Source: JBKBXU01 sp046313675 (GTDB lineage Bacteria; Bacteroidota; Bacteroidia; Cytophagales; Cytophagaceae). Taken from it: DNA of 29,515 nt. The position numbers and the translations under genes are program-made. Every line of letters begins with the position of its first letter. The stretch's first letter is position 1. The stretch lies in NCBI GenBank assembly GCA_046313675.1, contig JBKBXU010000012.1, positions 1 through 29,515 on the forward strand. The letters run 5' to 3'. The notes beneath the pieces were generated by a model, which made no database searches, was not told the DNA's origin, and saw only the letters and a program-made list of their open reading frames with translations. Below are positions 8,137 to 18,300 of this stretch, in pieces.

Positions 8137-9228
8137 ATGTATCAATCAAAAGAAGACGGAAGATCGGAAATTAAAAAACTGACAGTTTTGAATGAAGAAC
8201 TGGAGAATTATTTTCGGAATACAATTATTCCTCAGCTATTTGTAGATGCTGATTTGGTATTACGAAAATTTACTCCTCCTGCAATGAAGCAATTTGAGTT
8301 GTCCTGTGGAGATATTGGAAAACCAATAGATGAAATTTCTCATCACATCCGTTTTCCGACTCTTATAGACAACATCAAAGAAGTTATTGATTCTGGCAAT
8401 GATCTTGAAAAAGAAATACAAACTACGGATTTACGATGGTTTCAGATGAATATTCTTCCCTATAAAGTTTATAAGGAAAACAGAACTAATGGAGTAATTA
8501 TTACTTTCGTTGATATCACCGATCGTATTCAAAACCTGAAAGAGATTGAGAAGTTAATCGCCGATCACGAAACATTCATTTTTTCAGTATCCCATGACCT
8601 TAAAGGGCCGGTGTCAAACTTAGAACATTTAACAGGATTATTAAAAGAGGTAGAAAATGACGGGAGTTTAGAGAGAAAATCAGTTGTAGATATGGTTGGT
8701 ATGTCTGTCTGTAATCTTAAAAAGGTTATCAACGAGCTTACGGACGTAACCAGGACAAGGCACAATTTGACCAAAGGAGCAGAACGGGTAAGCATTGAAA
8801 ACATCTTGGAAGATGTACGCCTTACCCTTAGAGATAAGATAATTAATTCTGAGGCAAAAATAATTACAGACTTAGCTGTTTCTGAAGTTAATTTTATAAG
8901 AAAGAATGTCAGAAGTATTATATATAACCTTTTAAGTAACGCCATTAAATACAAAGCACCTGACAGGGCACCGGAGATAATTATCAAAACTGAGAAGGTA
9001 AAGGGCTACATTCTGATGTCGATCACGGATAATGGTTTGGGAATTGAGAAGGATAAAATTAAAATGGTTTTTTCGAAGTTTGAGAGGATAAAAAATGATG
9101 TAGAAGGTTCCGGAGTAGGCCTTTTTATTATAAGCAAAATGGTGGATAACAGCGGTGGAAAAATCGAGGTAGAGAGTACTCCTGGAAGGGGAACCAGGTT
9201 TAAGGTTTATTTTAAGACTGGCAGTTAA
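8137..9228 (+). CDS. PAS-domain sensor histidine kinase (orphan)
   Basis: A 363-residue soluble kinase. Residues ~20-130 form a PAS domain of the type found after CheR in CheB/CheR fusion proteins, with the NYFRNTIIPQLFVD start and the ITFVDITDR end. A short helix leads to the HisKA dimerisation domain with the phosphoacceptor His153 in SVSHDLKGP. The HATPase domain follows, with the N box NLLSNAIKYK, the G1 box DNGLGI, the F-type KFER and the G2 box GSGVGLFI. There is no transmembrane segment, so it senses a cytoplasmic signal or a partner. No response regulator lies beside it. The next gene is a cation antiporter in the same direction, 208 bp away and probably separately transcribed. Confidence 0.88.
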   Translation: MYQSKEDGRSEIKKLTVLNEELENYFRNTIIPQLFVDADLVLRKFTPPAMKQFELSCGDIGKPIDEISHHIRFPTLIDNIKEVIDSGNDLEKEIQTTDLRWFQMNILPYKVYKENRTNGVIITFVDITDRIQNLKEIEKLIADHETFIFSVSHDLKGPVSNLEHLTGLLKEVENDGSLERKSVVDMVGMSVCNLKKVINELTDVTRTRHNLTKGAERVSIENILEDVRLTLRDKIINSEAKIITDLAVSEVNFIRKNVRSIIYNLLSNAIKYKAPDRAPEIIIKTEKVKGYILMSITDNGLGIEKDKIKMVFSKFERIKNDVEGSGVGLFIISKMVDNSGGKIEVESTPGRGTRFKVYFKTGS

Positions 9229-9327
9229 TAAAAGTATTCGTAATCTATGGAACATTGGGTAAATTATAGAAACTATAGCCATTTCGAATTGATCCAATTT
9301 TTGTTAATAATCTAAAAAACAAATAAA

Positions 9328-9371
9328 CCCTATGATCTTAATATAGGGAATAATAACCTTATTTAAGGTTA
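9328..9371. promoter_or_regulatory. Two tandem hairpins ahead of the antiporter gene
   Basis: CCCTAT (9328-9333) pairs with ATAGGG (9343-9348). Directly after it, TAACCTT (9354-9360) pairs with AAGGTTA (9365-9371) around a 4-base loop. They lie about 100 bp past the kinase stop and 66 bp before the antiporter start. They could be a weak terminator for the kinase or leader structure for the antiporter. Neither is followed by a clear T-run. Confidence 0.3.
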
Positions 9372-9436
9372 CTTTGACATGGGATTTATAGCTGTTTATT
9401 AATGTTTTTATTACTTTCATTACAAATTCTTGATTT

Positions 9437-11263
9437 ATGCATAGCGATTCATTCTTTTTACAGGCGATAATTTATTTGGCAGCAGCAGTTTTTACGGTTC
9501 CGATTGCCAAAAAACTCGGCCTGGGTTCTGTTTTAGGATATCTCCTGGCCGGAATATTAATTGGTCCTGCTGTGCTTGCTTTGGGGGATGATTCGGAAAG
9601 TGTACTGCATTTCGCAGAGTTTGGGGTGGTTATGATGTTGTTTGTTATTGGGCTTGAACTTGAACCCAAGATTCTATGGCGTATGCGGCAGGCCATAATT
9701 GGGTTGGGAGGAGGTCAAATGCTTGTTTCAGCTATTTTAATTGGTGTCATTAGTTATCTGTTTGGATTAAGTTTATACCAATCCATTGCTTTAGGTTTAA
9801 TTTTAGCATTGTCATCTACTGCATTGGTCTTGCAAATGATGAACGAAAAAGGTTTAATGAAAACCTCCTCAGGAAAAAGTGCATTTGCTGTTTTACTTTT
9901 TCAGGATATAGCGGTTATTCCTATTATTGCCATGTTGCCTCTTTTGGCACTAAGCAAACATGCGAAAGCCGGAAATGAAAGTATATTAGAAGAATTGCCA
10001 AAATGGGCTGAGATTAGCCTTACCATAGGATCCATGTTTGTAGTGGTTCTTGCCGGTAAATACATAATCCCCCCTTTATTTCGGATCATCGCAAAAACCG
10101 GTTTGAAGGAGTTGTTTACCGCTGCAGCTCTTTTGTTGGTAATCGGAGTTTCGGTTTTTATGACCTTAGTTGGACTTAGCCCCGCATTGGGAGCTTTTAT
10201 TGCCGGTGTTATTTTGGCTAATAGTGAATATAAACATGAACTGGAGCATCATATTTTCCCATTCAAAAAGCTATTGTTGGGACTTTTCTTTATTTCAGTA
10301 GGAGCCACCATCAATTTTCCTTTGGTGTTTGCAAACCCTTTAATCATTTTTGGTGTGGTTTTAGGACTGATGGTTTTAAAAGGCATAATTCTCTTTTTCC
10401 TGGGAAAAACCTTTAAACTTAACCTGGACCATAGTTTTATCTTTGCCTTTTGTCTTTGCCAGGCGGGTGAATTTGGTTTTGTACTGTTTTCTTTTGCGTC
10501 ACAACTTCAGATTTTTGAACCTGAACTCATTCAATTGATGATGGCTGCCATTGCCATTTCTATGGCTTTAACGCCACTGTTTATGATTTTGAATGAAAAG
10601 CTTATACTTCCTAATATTGGTACCCGTATAGAACCAAAAGTTGAAAGTCCTGAAGAGGATATTTCAGCTAAACATCCGGTCATTATTGCCGGTTTTGGCA
10701 CCTTCGGAAATACCATAGGACGTTTTCTTAAAGCCAATGGCGTTGAAGCCACCTATCTGGACCACGATTCCGATCAGGTGGAATTTCTGAGAAGGAAAGG
10801 TTTTAAAGTTTTTTATGGCGATGTGTCTCAGATGGATCTACTGGAATCTGCCGGTGCAAAGGATGCCCGATTGCTTGTGCTGGCTGTTGATGATCCGGAT
10901 AAAACGTTGGAAGTGGTAAAAAAGGCAAGAAAATATTTTCCTCACCTTAAGGTTTTGGTAAGGGTGCGAAACAGGCATTTTGCTTATGAAATGCTGAATA
11001 TAGGTGTTGATGATGTATACCGTGAGAGCCTTGACACTTCCCTTCGTATGGGTGAGGATATTATGAAGTTTTTAGGCTATCCTGAGCCGGAAGTGAAAAA
11101 TGCTTCCGGGATTTTCTATAAGATGGATGAAACTAATCTGAGGGATCTGGCGCCTTTATACAAGGATAAAAAATTGTATATCAATTTGACCTTAGAGAGA
11201 ATGAAAGAATTGGAAGATGCACTTAGAAAGGAAAGTATAGAAAAAGAAAGGCAAGGGGTATAA
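9437..11263 (+). CDS. KefB/KefC-like monovalent cation:proton antiporter (CPA2)
   Basis: A 608-residue protein. Residues 1-390 hold about twelve helices of the CPA2 Na+/H+ exchanger domain, including FQDIAVIP (Asp157 in the ion path) and the loop HELEHHIFPFKK near 267-278 typical of Kef channels. After a linker, a TrkA-N/RCK domain (from ~413) carries the nucleotide-binding GFGTFG (419-424) and an acidic residue after the second strand (YLDHD), consistent with NAD(H). Kef systems export potassium with proton entry to protect against electrophiles and are gated by glutathione adducts. No KefF/KefG ancillary subunit is adjacent, and Bacteroidota often lack glutathione, so ligand and role may differ. 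It converges on the membrane kinase gene with only 20 bp between stops and no obvious shared terminator. Confidence 0.88.
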   Translation: MHSDSFFLQAIIYLAAAVFTVPIAKKLGLGSVLGYLLAGILIGPAVLALGDDSESVLHFAEFGVVMMLFVIGLELEPKILWRMRQAIIGLGGGQMLVSAILIGVISYLFGLSLYQSIALGLILALSSTALVLQMMNEKGLMKTSSGKSAFAVLLFQDIAVIPIIAMLPLLALSKHAKAGNESILEELPKWAEISLTIGSMFVVVLAGKYIIPPLFRIIAKTGLKELFTAAALLLVIGVSVFMTLVGLSPALGAFIAGVILANSEYKHELEHHIFPFKKLLLGLFFISVGATINFPLVFANPLIIFGVVLGLMVLKGIILFFLGKTFKLNLDHSFIFAFCLCQAGEFGFVLFSFASQLQIFEPELIQLMMAAIAISMALTPLFMILNEKLILPNIGTRIEPKVESPEEDISAKHPVIIAGFGTFGNTIGRFLKANGVEATYLDHDSDQVEFLRRKGFKVFYGDVSQMDLLESAGAKDARLLVLAVDDPDKTLEVVKKARKYFPHLKVLVRVRNRHFAYEMLNIGVDDVYRESLDTSLRMGEDIMKFLGYPEPEVKNASGIFYKMDETNLRDLAPLYKDKKLYINLTLERMKELEDALRKESIEKERQGV

Positions 11264-11283
11264 TTTGTACAGCTATTCCTAAA

Positions 11284-12675
11284 TTAATTATACTTCGCGA
11301 TGAGGTTTAATTCTACAATAGGAAGTTGAATCGTAAATTTGGTGCCTTTTCGAGGGAGACTACTTACTTGAATTTTTCCTCCAAGCATATCTACATGCGA
11401 TTTTATTAGAAATAAGCCTATCCCTTTTCCCGGAACATGGTGATGGAAGCGATTGTATAGCCTGAACATCTTATCGCTGTATTTTTCTGCCTCAAAACCA
11501 ATACCTTCATCTGTGAATAATAGGTTTATGAAATCCGAACTTTTGGTGGCAAATATCTTTATGATAGGTTTTTGATTGGGGATAGTATATTTTATGCTGT
11601 TCGATATAAGGTTGTAAAAAATACTGATTATTATACCTTTAATACTAGTAATTTTTTCGGTAAAAAGATTTGTTTCAAATTCTGCCCCACTCGTATTTAT
11701 TTCTTCATATAGAAGAAGTTTTACTTCCTCAAAAATTTCCTGTAAACTTATTTCGGTAGTAGCTTCTTGCCCCATTTTTTTTTGTACAAGTATGAAATTG
11801 AGGTCTTTAATTATCTCATCCATCATTGCATTGCTTGTCTCAAGATGTACCATTAGCTTTTGCTGTTCTTCTGATGCATAAGGGTGCATTTTTAATAACT
11901 CCAAAATTCCATTTACTCTTGAAATAGGGCCTCTCAAATTGTGAGATATGATGTGGCTGAACATATCAAGTTGCTGATATTCCCCCTCAAGTTTTTGATA
12001 CAGAAATTGCACCCGTGTTGCGGTTAATTGTTTCTGATGGATCTCGGATTCGAGGATACGCTGTTTACGGTGCAGCTCCTCAGCCTCAGTAGTTTTTGTT
12101 TTATTAATTCTGGTAAGTGTATCCACAAACATAAAGCACATCAAAAAAGCAGTTAATAAATTCAGGTTAAATAAAACAGTGGTGCCTGTTTCTGTAAAAA
12201 TGCCAGGGTTAACCAAAACTCCCTTATTATGCAAGTAGTTTAGTAAAAAGGCATTGAAAAGGTAACTGGAAAGAGCAAGGTAGCGATAAACGGGTTTGCA
12301 ATTGCCATAGGTGATGTAAACAGAAAGGGGGGAGGTGAAGAAATAAAAATAAAAGCCTGCCTCATAGCCAAAACAAAAACTAATGGTAAAAACAGCATAA
12401 TTGGTGGTAAAAAGGTAAATGTTTCTGGCAGCATTATACTTGTTCAGGTGAATAAAATAAAAGACCGCAGAAAACAAAATAACATAGGTCAATGAAAAAT
12501 ATGATAAAAGGAAAAATTGGGTGAGTAGGCCAACTAGTATAAAAACCCCCGAAACAACAATGCATATACTTATCTGATAATTAAAAGTTACCAGCTTTTC
12601 GATCTCGTGCTGCTCCTTAACCCCTTCAATACCATTGTTATAAATTTTACCTACAAACCTGTTGAAAATCTCCAC
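11284..12675 (-). CDS. Membrane-bound sensor histidine kinase (orphan)
   Basis: A 463-residue kinase. The first ~190 residues contain about six hydrophobic helices (from ~33 to ~187) with short loops, an integral-membrane sensor without a large periplasmic domain. A charged coiled-coil linker (190-236) connects to HisKA, with the phosphoacceptor His245 in ISHNLRGPISR, and then to an HATPase domain with NLISNSIKYT, DEGIGFE and GKGIGLFLI. The signal is unknown; such sensors may detect membrane state or small hydrophobic ligands. No response regulator is adjacent. A 178-bp gap separates it from the helicase gene upstream on the same strand, so it is likely transcribed on its own. It converges with the antiporter gene. 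Confidence 0.87.
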   Translation of the reverse strand: MEIFNRFVGKIYNNGIEGVKEQHEIEKLVTFNYQISICIVVSGVFILVGLLTQFFLLSYFSLTYVILFSAVFYFIHLNKYNAARNIYLFTTNYAVFTISFCFGYEAGFYFYFFTSPLSVYITYGNCKPVYRYLALSSYLFNAFLLNYLHNKGVLVNPGIFTETGTTVLFNLNLLTAFLMCFMFVDTLTRINKTKTTEAEELHRKQRILESEIHQKQLTATRVQFLYQKLEGEYQQLDMFSHIISHNLRGPISRVNGILELLKMHPYASEEQQKLMVHLETSNAMMDEIIKDLNFILVQKKMGQEATTEISLQEIFEEVKLLLYEEINTSGAEFETNLFTEKITSIKGIIISIFYNLISNSIKYTIPNQKPIIKIFATKSSDFINLLFTDEGIGFEAEKYSDKMFRLYNRFHHHVPGKGIGLFLIKSHVDMLGGKIQVSSLPRKGTKFTIQLPIVELNLIAKYN

Positions 12676-12842
12676 TGTTTCAGACTGTTCATTCTTTAGG
12701 TAAAACTACAATTTATTCTTGAATTTGGGAATTGAGGTAAGGTTTGAAGGAAAATTATTGGTTTAAGCTAAAGTGCAATAGAACTTTCTATGACGTATCA
12801 AAATAATTTAGGTTTTAGCGCCCACTAAAATGAGCATAGTAA

Positions 12843-12885
12843 AACTTCAGGAATTATGATTTTTCCTGCCCTGACTCCTGAAGTT
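12843..12885 (-). terminator. Probable terminator at the 3' end of the helicase gene
   Basis: AACTTCAGGA (12843-12852) and TCCTGAAGTT (12876-12885) form a perfect 10-bp inverted repeat with a 23-base loop. Read on the minus strand it is followed by a short T-run. One arm and the loop include the last codons and the stop (12854-12856), so the terminator overlaps the coding end. The loop is longer than usual. Confidence 0.45.
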
Positions 12886-15109
12886 GCTTTTCCTGATAGT
12901 TCATTACAGCACGGATCTCCCCAAAAGTAAATTCTTCCCCCAGTATTCCCCGGATTTCCGTTGCTCTTATTTCTTCCTCAGCTTCATTCAGAACATGAAG
13001 AATGGCATTTATTTTTTCTTCGTTTACGAGTTCTTTAACGTCTATTTCTCCTGTGGTAACAAAAGAAGCAAGGTGTCCCTCAATTGTACCTGAAACCAAC
13101 CCTCTCTCGGAAGCAATTTCTTTAATCGTTTTGCCTTCTCTAAACATATTAAGGGAGATTTTGCGGGTTTCACCTTTCTCTTTTTTCTGTGCAGGAGTAT
13201 TTTTTATATTTTCTTCGGCTAGTTTAGCCTCAGATTTCTTTCTCTCAACACTTGCTTTGCTAAGAATGTCTGTTGGGTTTTCTCCCTTCGTTAAACCCTC
13301 TGTCATTAGCATGGCTTGCTCCAGCAAAAGTTTTTTACTTTTAAAAACAGAAAGAAACTGACGCATTTCTTTCAGGTATTTTTTTACCTGAGACTTCCCT
13401 TTCATTTCCTCGTAATGTTTTTCCAGAGGGAGGAAAATCCCTTTATGAAGCGCATCAAGAAAGTAATTTCCTGCAGCTTTTACTCTTTCATTAATTTGTA
13501 CATACTGATCTGATTCGGCCTGAGTTAATAAGGCCTTTAGTTGTTTTACAAACCTATCTGCCACCTGTTCTTGGTTTACAAGCTCTTTATATAGGATAGA
13601 AAATAGAGCTATCGACTTTTCCTGATCAGGAATACGGCGGTCTTCAAATGAATTCTTAAAATTGCCGGCTTCAGTAAGGGCTTTGCTCCAATCAAAAGCT
13701 TTTATCAGTGAATCATGGATATATGTTTTTTGAGCAGAGCGTAATTCGTTTGCCAATTCTTTCTGGTCCAGCTCTGTTTTGGTAAAAGCTTTCGCTTCCT
13801 TATCGGTACTAATGCAATCAGGGGATATTTTTGAATAAAGGATCAATCCTTCAAGACTTGTCATCCGGCTTAGTGCAACGTAAACCTGCCCCGGTGCAAA
13901 GGAGTCTCCTGCATCTATAATAGCTTTGTCAAAGGTCAGCCCCTGGCTTTTGTGTATGGTAATGGCCCAGGCAAGGCGAATAGGGAATTGAGTAAATGTA
14001 CCTTTTACTTCCTCGTCCACACTGTCCACTTCTTTGTTGTATTTATATCGTACGTTTTTCCAGGTTTCTTTTTCCAGTAATAGTTCTTCGCTCTCCCCGG
14101 GAAAAGTAACATAAATATGATCACCATCTATTCGCTTGATCAGGCCTGTTTTGCCATTATAGTATCTGCGGAATTCCCCTTTGTCGTTGCGGATGAACAT
14201 GATCTGGGCACCTTCTTTTAAAGATAAAAGTTTTTCTGCAGGAATGGCATTATCGTTAAAATCACCTTTTATTTCTGCTTTAAATGTGTAGAGCTTACCC
14301 TCCAGGTTTTTAAGCTCGGTTTGATTGATGATGTCCGCTTTGGAGTTATGTGTAGTAAGGGTAATGTATTCACCTTTTTTTGAAGGCTTGAAATCTGGCT
14401 TATAGTGTTGTTCCAATAGTTTTAACCCTTCCTCATCCAGCGTATTGTTCCTGAGTTGATTCAGCAGGTGTATAAAATTTTCATCGCTTTGCCGGTATAT
14501 TTTCTTGAGTTCAAGGTATAGGGGAGGGTGTTCTTTTAAAACTCTTGCATGAAAGAAGAATGGGCTTGAGTAATAGTTGCCAAGTGTTTTCCATTCTCTG
14601 TCATTAACCACAGGCGGGAGTTGAAACAAATCACCGATAAAAAGGAGTTGAACACCTCCAAAAGGCAAGTGTCTTTTTTTACGCACATACCGGAGTACCT
14701 CATCTATGGCGTCAAGTAAATCCGCCCGGACCATTGAAACTTCATCAATAATGAGTAGATCCAATTCCTGGATCAGCTCGCGCTTACTGCTATTTAGCCG
14801 CAGATGTTTGAACAGGCTTCTTTTATTGTAGAAGTTTCCGTTGTATTCGGCAGATTCTCCTGCATCAGGAAGAAATGACCCTAAGGGAAGTTGGAAAAAA
14901 GAATGTATGGTTGTACCTCCGGCATTAATAGCTGCTACACCTGTTGGTGCTACCACAGCCAGTTTTTTATGGCTGTTGCCTACAATGTGCTTAAGGAAGG
15001 TTGTTTTGCCTGTTCCTGCTCTTCCTGTAAGAAAAATATTTTTGGCAGTTTGATTTACAAACTGCACAGCCATTTCAAAACAAATATTAGCTGAATCAGT
15101 TTTCCCCAT
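12854..15109 (-). CDS. PIF1-like superfamily 1 helicase with C-terminal helix-turn-helix domain
   Basis: A 751-residue protein. It has Walker A GRAGTGKTT (29-37), the APTGVAAINAGG motif Ia, Walker B IIDEVSM (120-126), motif III GDLFQLPPV (159-167) and the late motifs ITIHKSQG and VYVALSRM, which together mark the PIF1/RecD-like 5'-3' DNA helicases. The middle (~450-640) is a charged helical region. Residues ~650-735 contain FREGKTIKEIA and a GTIEGHLASF turn that match the HTH_40 domain also found at RecQ C-termini. The helicase likely acts on replication or repair intermediates. The start at 15109 is the first ATG, just before the conserved N-terminus. It is divergent from the GH9 gene, with 256 AT-rich bp between. 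Confidence 0.88.
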   Translation of the reverse strand: MGKTDSANICFEMAVQFVNQTAKNIFLTGRAGTGKTTFLKHIVGNSHKKLAVVAPTGVAAINAGGTTIHSFFQLPLGSFLPDAGESAEYNGNFYNKRSLFKHLRLNSSKRELIQELDLLIIDEVSMVRADLLDAIDEVLRYVRKKRHLPFGGVQLLFIGDLFQLPPVVNDREWKTLGNYYSSPFFFHARVLKEHPPLYLELKKIYRQSDENFIHLLNQLRNNTLDEEGLKLLEQHYKPDFKPSKKGEYITLTTHNSKADIINQTELKNLEGKLYTFKAEIKGDFNDNAIPAEKLLSLKEGAQIMFIRNDKGEFRRYYNGKTGLIKRIDGDHIYVTFPGESEELLLEKETWKNVRYKYNKEVDSVDEEVKGTFTQFPIRLAWAITIHKSQGLTFDKAIIDAGDSFAPGQVYVALSRMTSLEGLILYSKISPDCISTDKEAKAFTKTELDQKELANELRSAQKTYIHDSLIKAFDWSKALTEAGNFKNSFEDRRIPDQEKSIALFSILYKELVNQEQVADRFVKQLKALLTQAESDQYVQINERVKAAGNYFLDALHKGIFLPLEKHYEEMKGKSQVKKYLKEMRQFLSVFKSKKLLLEQAMLMTEGLTKGENPTDILSKASVERKKSEAKLAEENIKNTPAQKKEKGETRKISLNMFREGKTIKEIASERGLVSGTIEGHLASFVTTGEIDVKELVNEEKINAILHVLNEAEEEIRATEIRGILGEEFTFGEIRAVMNYQEKQLQESGQEKS

Positions 15110-15246
15110 AGTATAAATTGCTGGTTAAAGTTTATGCAAAAATGCAAATAGTTTTTAAAAAATGAAAAGCAGTGACTTTCAATACTATATTTCAAACCGC
15201 ATCTTTATGTAAAAAATACAATATGATTAAATAGGATTTTTGCTAT

Positions 15247-15296
15247 ACAATTTTGCTTGAATATATAATTTTTATTATAAATTTAAGCAAAATTGT
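15247..15296. promoter_or_regulatory. Long AT-rich palindrome upstream of the GH9 gene
   Basis: ACAATTTTGCTT (15247-15258) and AAGCAAAATTGT (15285-15296) are perfect inverted copies. The pairing continues inward almost to the centre, giving about 23 base pairs (15247-15269 with 15274-15296), one G-T and one A-A mismatch, and a 4-base centre. Its right end abuts a consensus -7 element, so it probably lies upstream of the transcription start and acts as a DNA site rather than an mRNA hairpin. It is between divergent genes, so a terminator role makes no sense. A dimeric activator or repressor of cellulase expression is the inference. Confidence 0.55.
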
Positions 15297-15303
15297 AAGT
15301 TTG
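15296..15303 (+). promoter_or_regulatory. Bacteroidota -7 promoter element for the GH9 gene
   Basis: TAAGTTTG matches the Bacteroidota -7 consensus TAnnTTTG exactly and lies 63 bp before the GH9 start codon. No TTG is found at the expected -33 distance; that region is occupied by the palindrome at 15247-15296. A missing -33 element would suit an activator-dependent promoter. Confidence 0.5.
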
Positions 15304-15365
15304 AATAGAATTTTATTGTGTTATATGTAGAATAAATATAAATTTACATAATAAACTGGTGAGCA

Positions 15366-18300
15366 ATGAAAATTAAGATCTTTGTAGCAATCCTTGGATT
15401 TGTTACATTATGCCAAACCGCTTTTTCGCAGACTTTTACGGCCAATGATTATCGAAAATGCATCTGGATGACCACTCGTTTTTATGGTGCGCAGCGGTCT
15501 GGGGACAATAATTGGACAGTTCACAATCATCTTCCCGCCGGAGTAAATGCCGCATTGACTGGTCGTTGTTTTCGTGCAGATGGGGTTGCAGGTCGTGACT
15601 TGTCAGGAGGCTGGCATGACTGTGGCGACCATGTGAAATTTGGTCAGACGCAATTTTATTCCGCATATATCCTTTTAAAGGGATATGCTGAGTTTAAACA
15701 AGGATACGATGACTTTTACTCTTATGCTTATAATGGGTATAAAGCTGCGGGAAACTGGACTTATGAAGGAAGCGGGCATGATCCCAATTGTATACCCGAT
15801 GTATTGGATGAGATGAAGCATGCCACAGACTATTTTTTAAAAGTTATTCCCAATGCAACTAACTTTTATTACCAGGTAGGCAGGGGTGGATGTCCGGGAG
15901 ACCATTGTCGTTGGGAAACTGCCGTAAGAATGCAAACTAATAATGTTGGTAATGGAGGTAATAATGATACAGGTGTAGGTTCTGGTCCTTTAAGGGAAGT
16001 ATATAGTAACCCTGCCGATGCTTCCATGGCATCTTTTTGTGGGGCAACCTTGGCTTTGATGTCCCGTATGTATAGGCAATTTGATGCCGCCTATGCAGAT
16101 TTATGTTTACAACATGCCATTCATGCTTATACTTATGCAAAAGCAAATCCGGGAACAGTAGGCTCTGCCGGTGGTGGCCAGTATCCTGCGAATAGTGACT
16201 GGCGAGATGATTTGGCTACGCTTTGTGCAGAACTTTATTGGGCGACCGGGAATAATGCCTACAGAACCGAAGCAATTGCTTTGGAGCCAAATGTGAACTT
16301 TAATGCTGGTTGGAGTTTTGATTATTCAAACAATGGGGAAATTGCTTTATACAACCTTGCAAAATTAGGAAATGCATCTGCCTTAACACGATTTAACAAT
16401 CGTATTACCGGCCACTTTCTGGCGGCAGGAAGCCGAAATGGTGCAGGAGTATATACTGCTTATGGTAACTGGGGAAGATTAAGATATAATGGTAATGCTG
16501 CGTTTCTCATAGCATTATATTCAAAACTTAATAACAATACCACAGCAGGGGTGCTAAATGCTATATATAATGATGTGGATTATATAATGGGAAAGAATAC
16601 TCCTAAAAGATCCTATATAGTAGGATTTGAACCTGCCGCAGGTGGTCCTTATATTACTCCCCAATATCCTCATCATAGGAATGCCTTTTTGCGTGATGAC
16701 AATCCTGGAAATGCAATTGTACTAACAATACCCGCAAAAAACCGGCAATTAGGAGCTTTAGTGGGAGGCCAGCGCGATGGCACCTACAATGATGACAGGA
16801 ATGATTATGTTAATTCCGAAGTTTGCATTGATTACAATGCCGGCCTTGTTGGTGCCCTTGGATTTATTAATTCCAGGGTAGCTCCGGTGGATACCATGAA
16901 GTTTTGTGGTATGGCTGTATGTAGAAAACCTGCTTTAGGGCCGGATTTATCTACCTGCTCAGGTACCACCTTGCCTGTATTGCTTGATGCCAACACAGGT
17001 AATGCCGGTGGTGCAATTTCCTACCAATGGTATACATGGAATGGTTCTACTTCTTCAGTTATTGGCGGTGCAACTGCCAGGACATATTCTGCCCCTGCTG
17101 TTGGAGGTTATATTGTAAAAAGAGACTCTACCGCCGGAGGGGTTACCTGTACCAGATATGATACCGTTTTTATCTCCAATACTTTGGCTAAACCGCTTAT
17201 AGGTCCAAGTACTACCACCTTAAATCTTTGTAATCCTGCCAGCGTTAACCTTACTGTGAGCAATGCCGGATCCATGCCTTCAGGCGTGGCATATCAGTGG
17301 CAGAGAGCCAATGTAGTTGGAGGGCCGTATACCAATATTGTGGATGAAACAGGGTCTACACTAGCAAATGTTCGTACAGTAGGTTTTTATAGAATTCATG
17401 CAAGCCTTGGTGCCTGTGTTAATTCCGATACAATGCGCATAACTTCGAATTTGCCGACTCCTGTGGATGGTTGCGTAGGTTCCGGCCCAATACCATTGTC
17501 TATCGCTAATCCGGGTTTAGGGACTGGCCCCTATAACTGGTTTAATGTACCTACGGGAGGTACTTCCCTGGGTACGGGAACAAGTTACAATGCCCCATCG
17601 GCAGGAACGTATTATGTTCAGGATATGAGTGCTGTTAATGCAATTGTTGGCCCTTATTTTCCTGCCCAGCCCACCACCTATGGGGGAGGAGGCAATTCTA
17701 ATGCCGATAATCAGGTTCAAACGGTGTTTACTGCCGTTGGGAACTTTACAATAAGCAATGTTTATGTGCCTTATATGCTTTATGGTGCCGGGGAGGTTGG
17801 TAAGCGTGCCACTGTGGAGGTAATTGATGATGCTACATTAGAAGTTGTTGGTGTTTCCGAACACGTTACAGGGGTTTTGGCTTCAGGAACTTATTCGGCT
17901 CAGGGAGTATATATTATTCGGCTACCGATCAACCTTGCCGTGGTTGGGGGTACAGCCGGAACTCCGAGAACCTTACGAATTCGTTTTAGGAATGGGGCAG
18001 GAAACGATGGAAATACTTTTTTGTTTAACGATAATACGGATCCTTTTGACGGTACAATGCCTTTAAATTATCCTTATTTGGATAGCCAGGGTGGGAATAT
18101 CATGCGAATTGTCAGACATAATGTATACAACAATAATACTACTACCAGATATGGGTTCTTTGTGGGTTTTCAGATTTCCGCCGGTTTGAGTTGCGCAAGA
18201 CTGCCTGTAATAGCATCTAATACAAATTGTTCAGGATTGCCGGTAGACTTTGTATACTTTAAAGCAGAGGCAAAAGATTATGCTGTGGACTTAAGCTGGG

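Noticed and set aside
12884..13513. Plus-strand open frames over the helicase gene
   Set aside because: Antisense shadows of the helicase coding sequence, with no known domain and no promoter.
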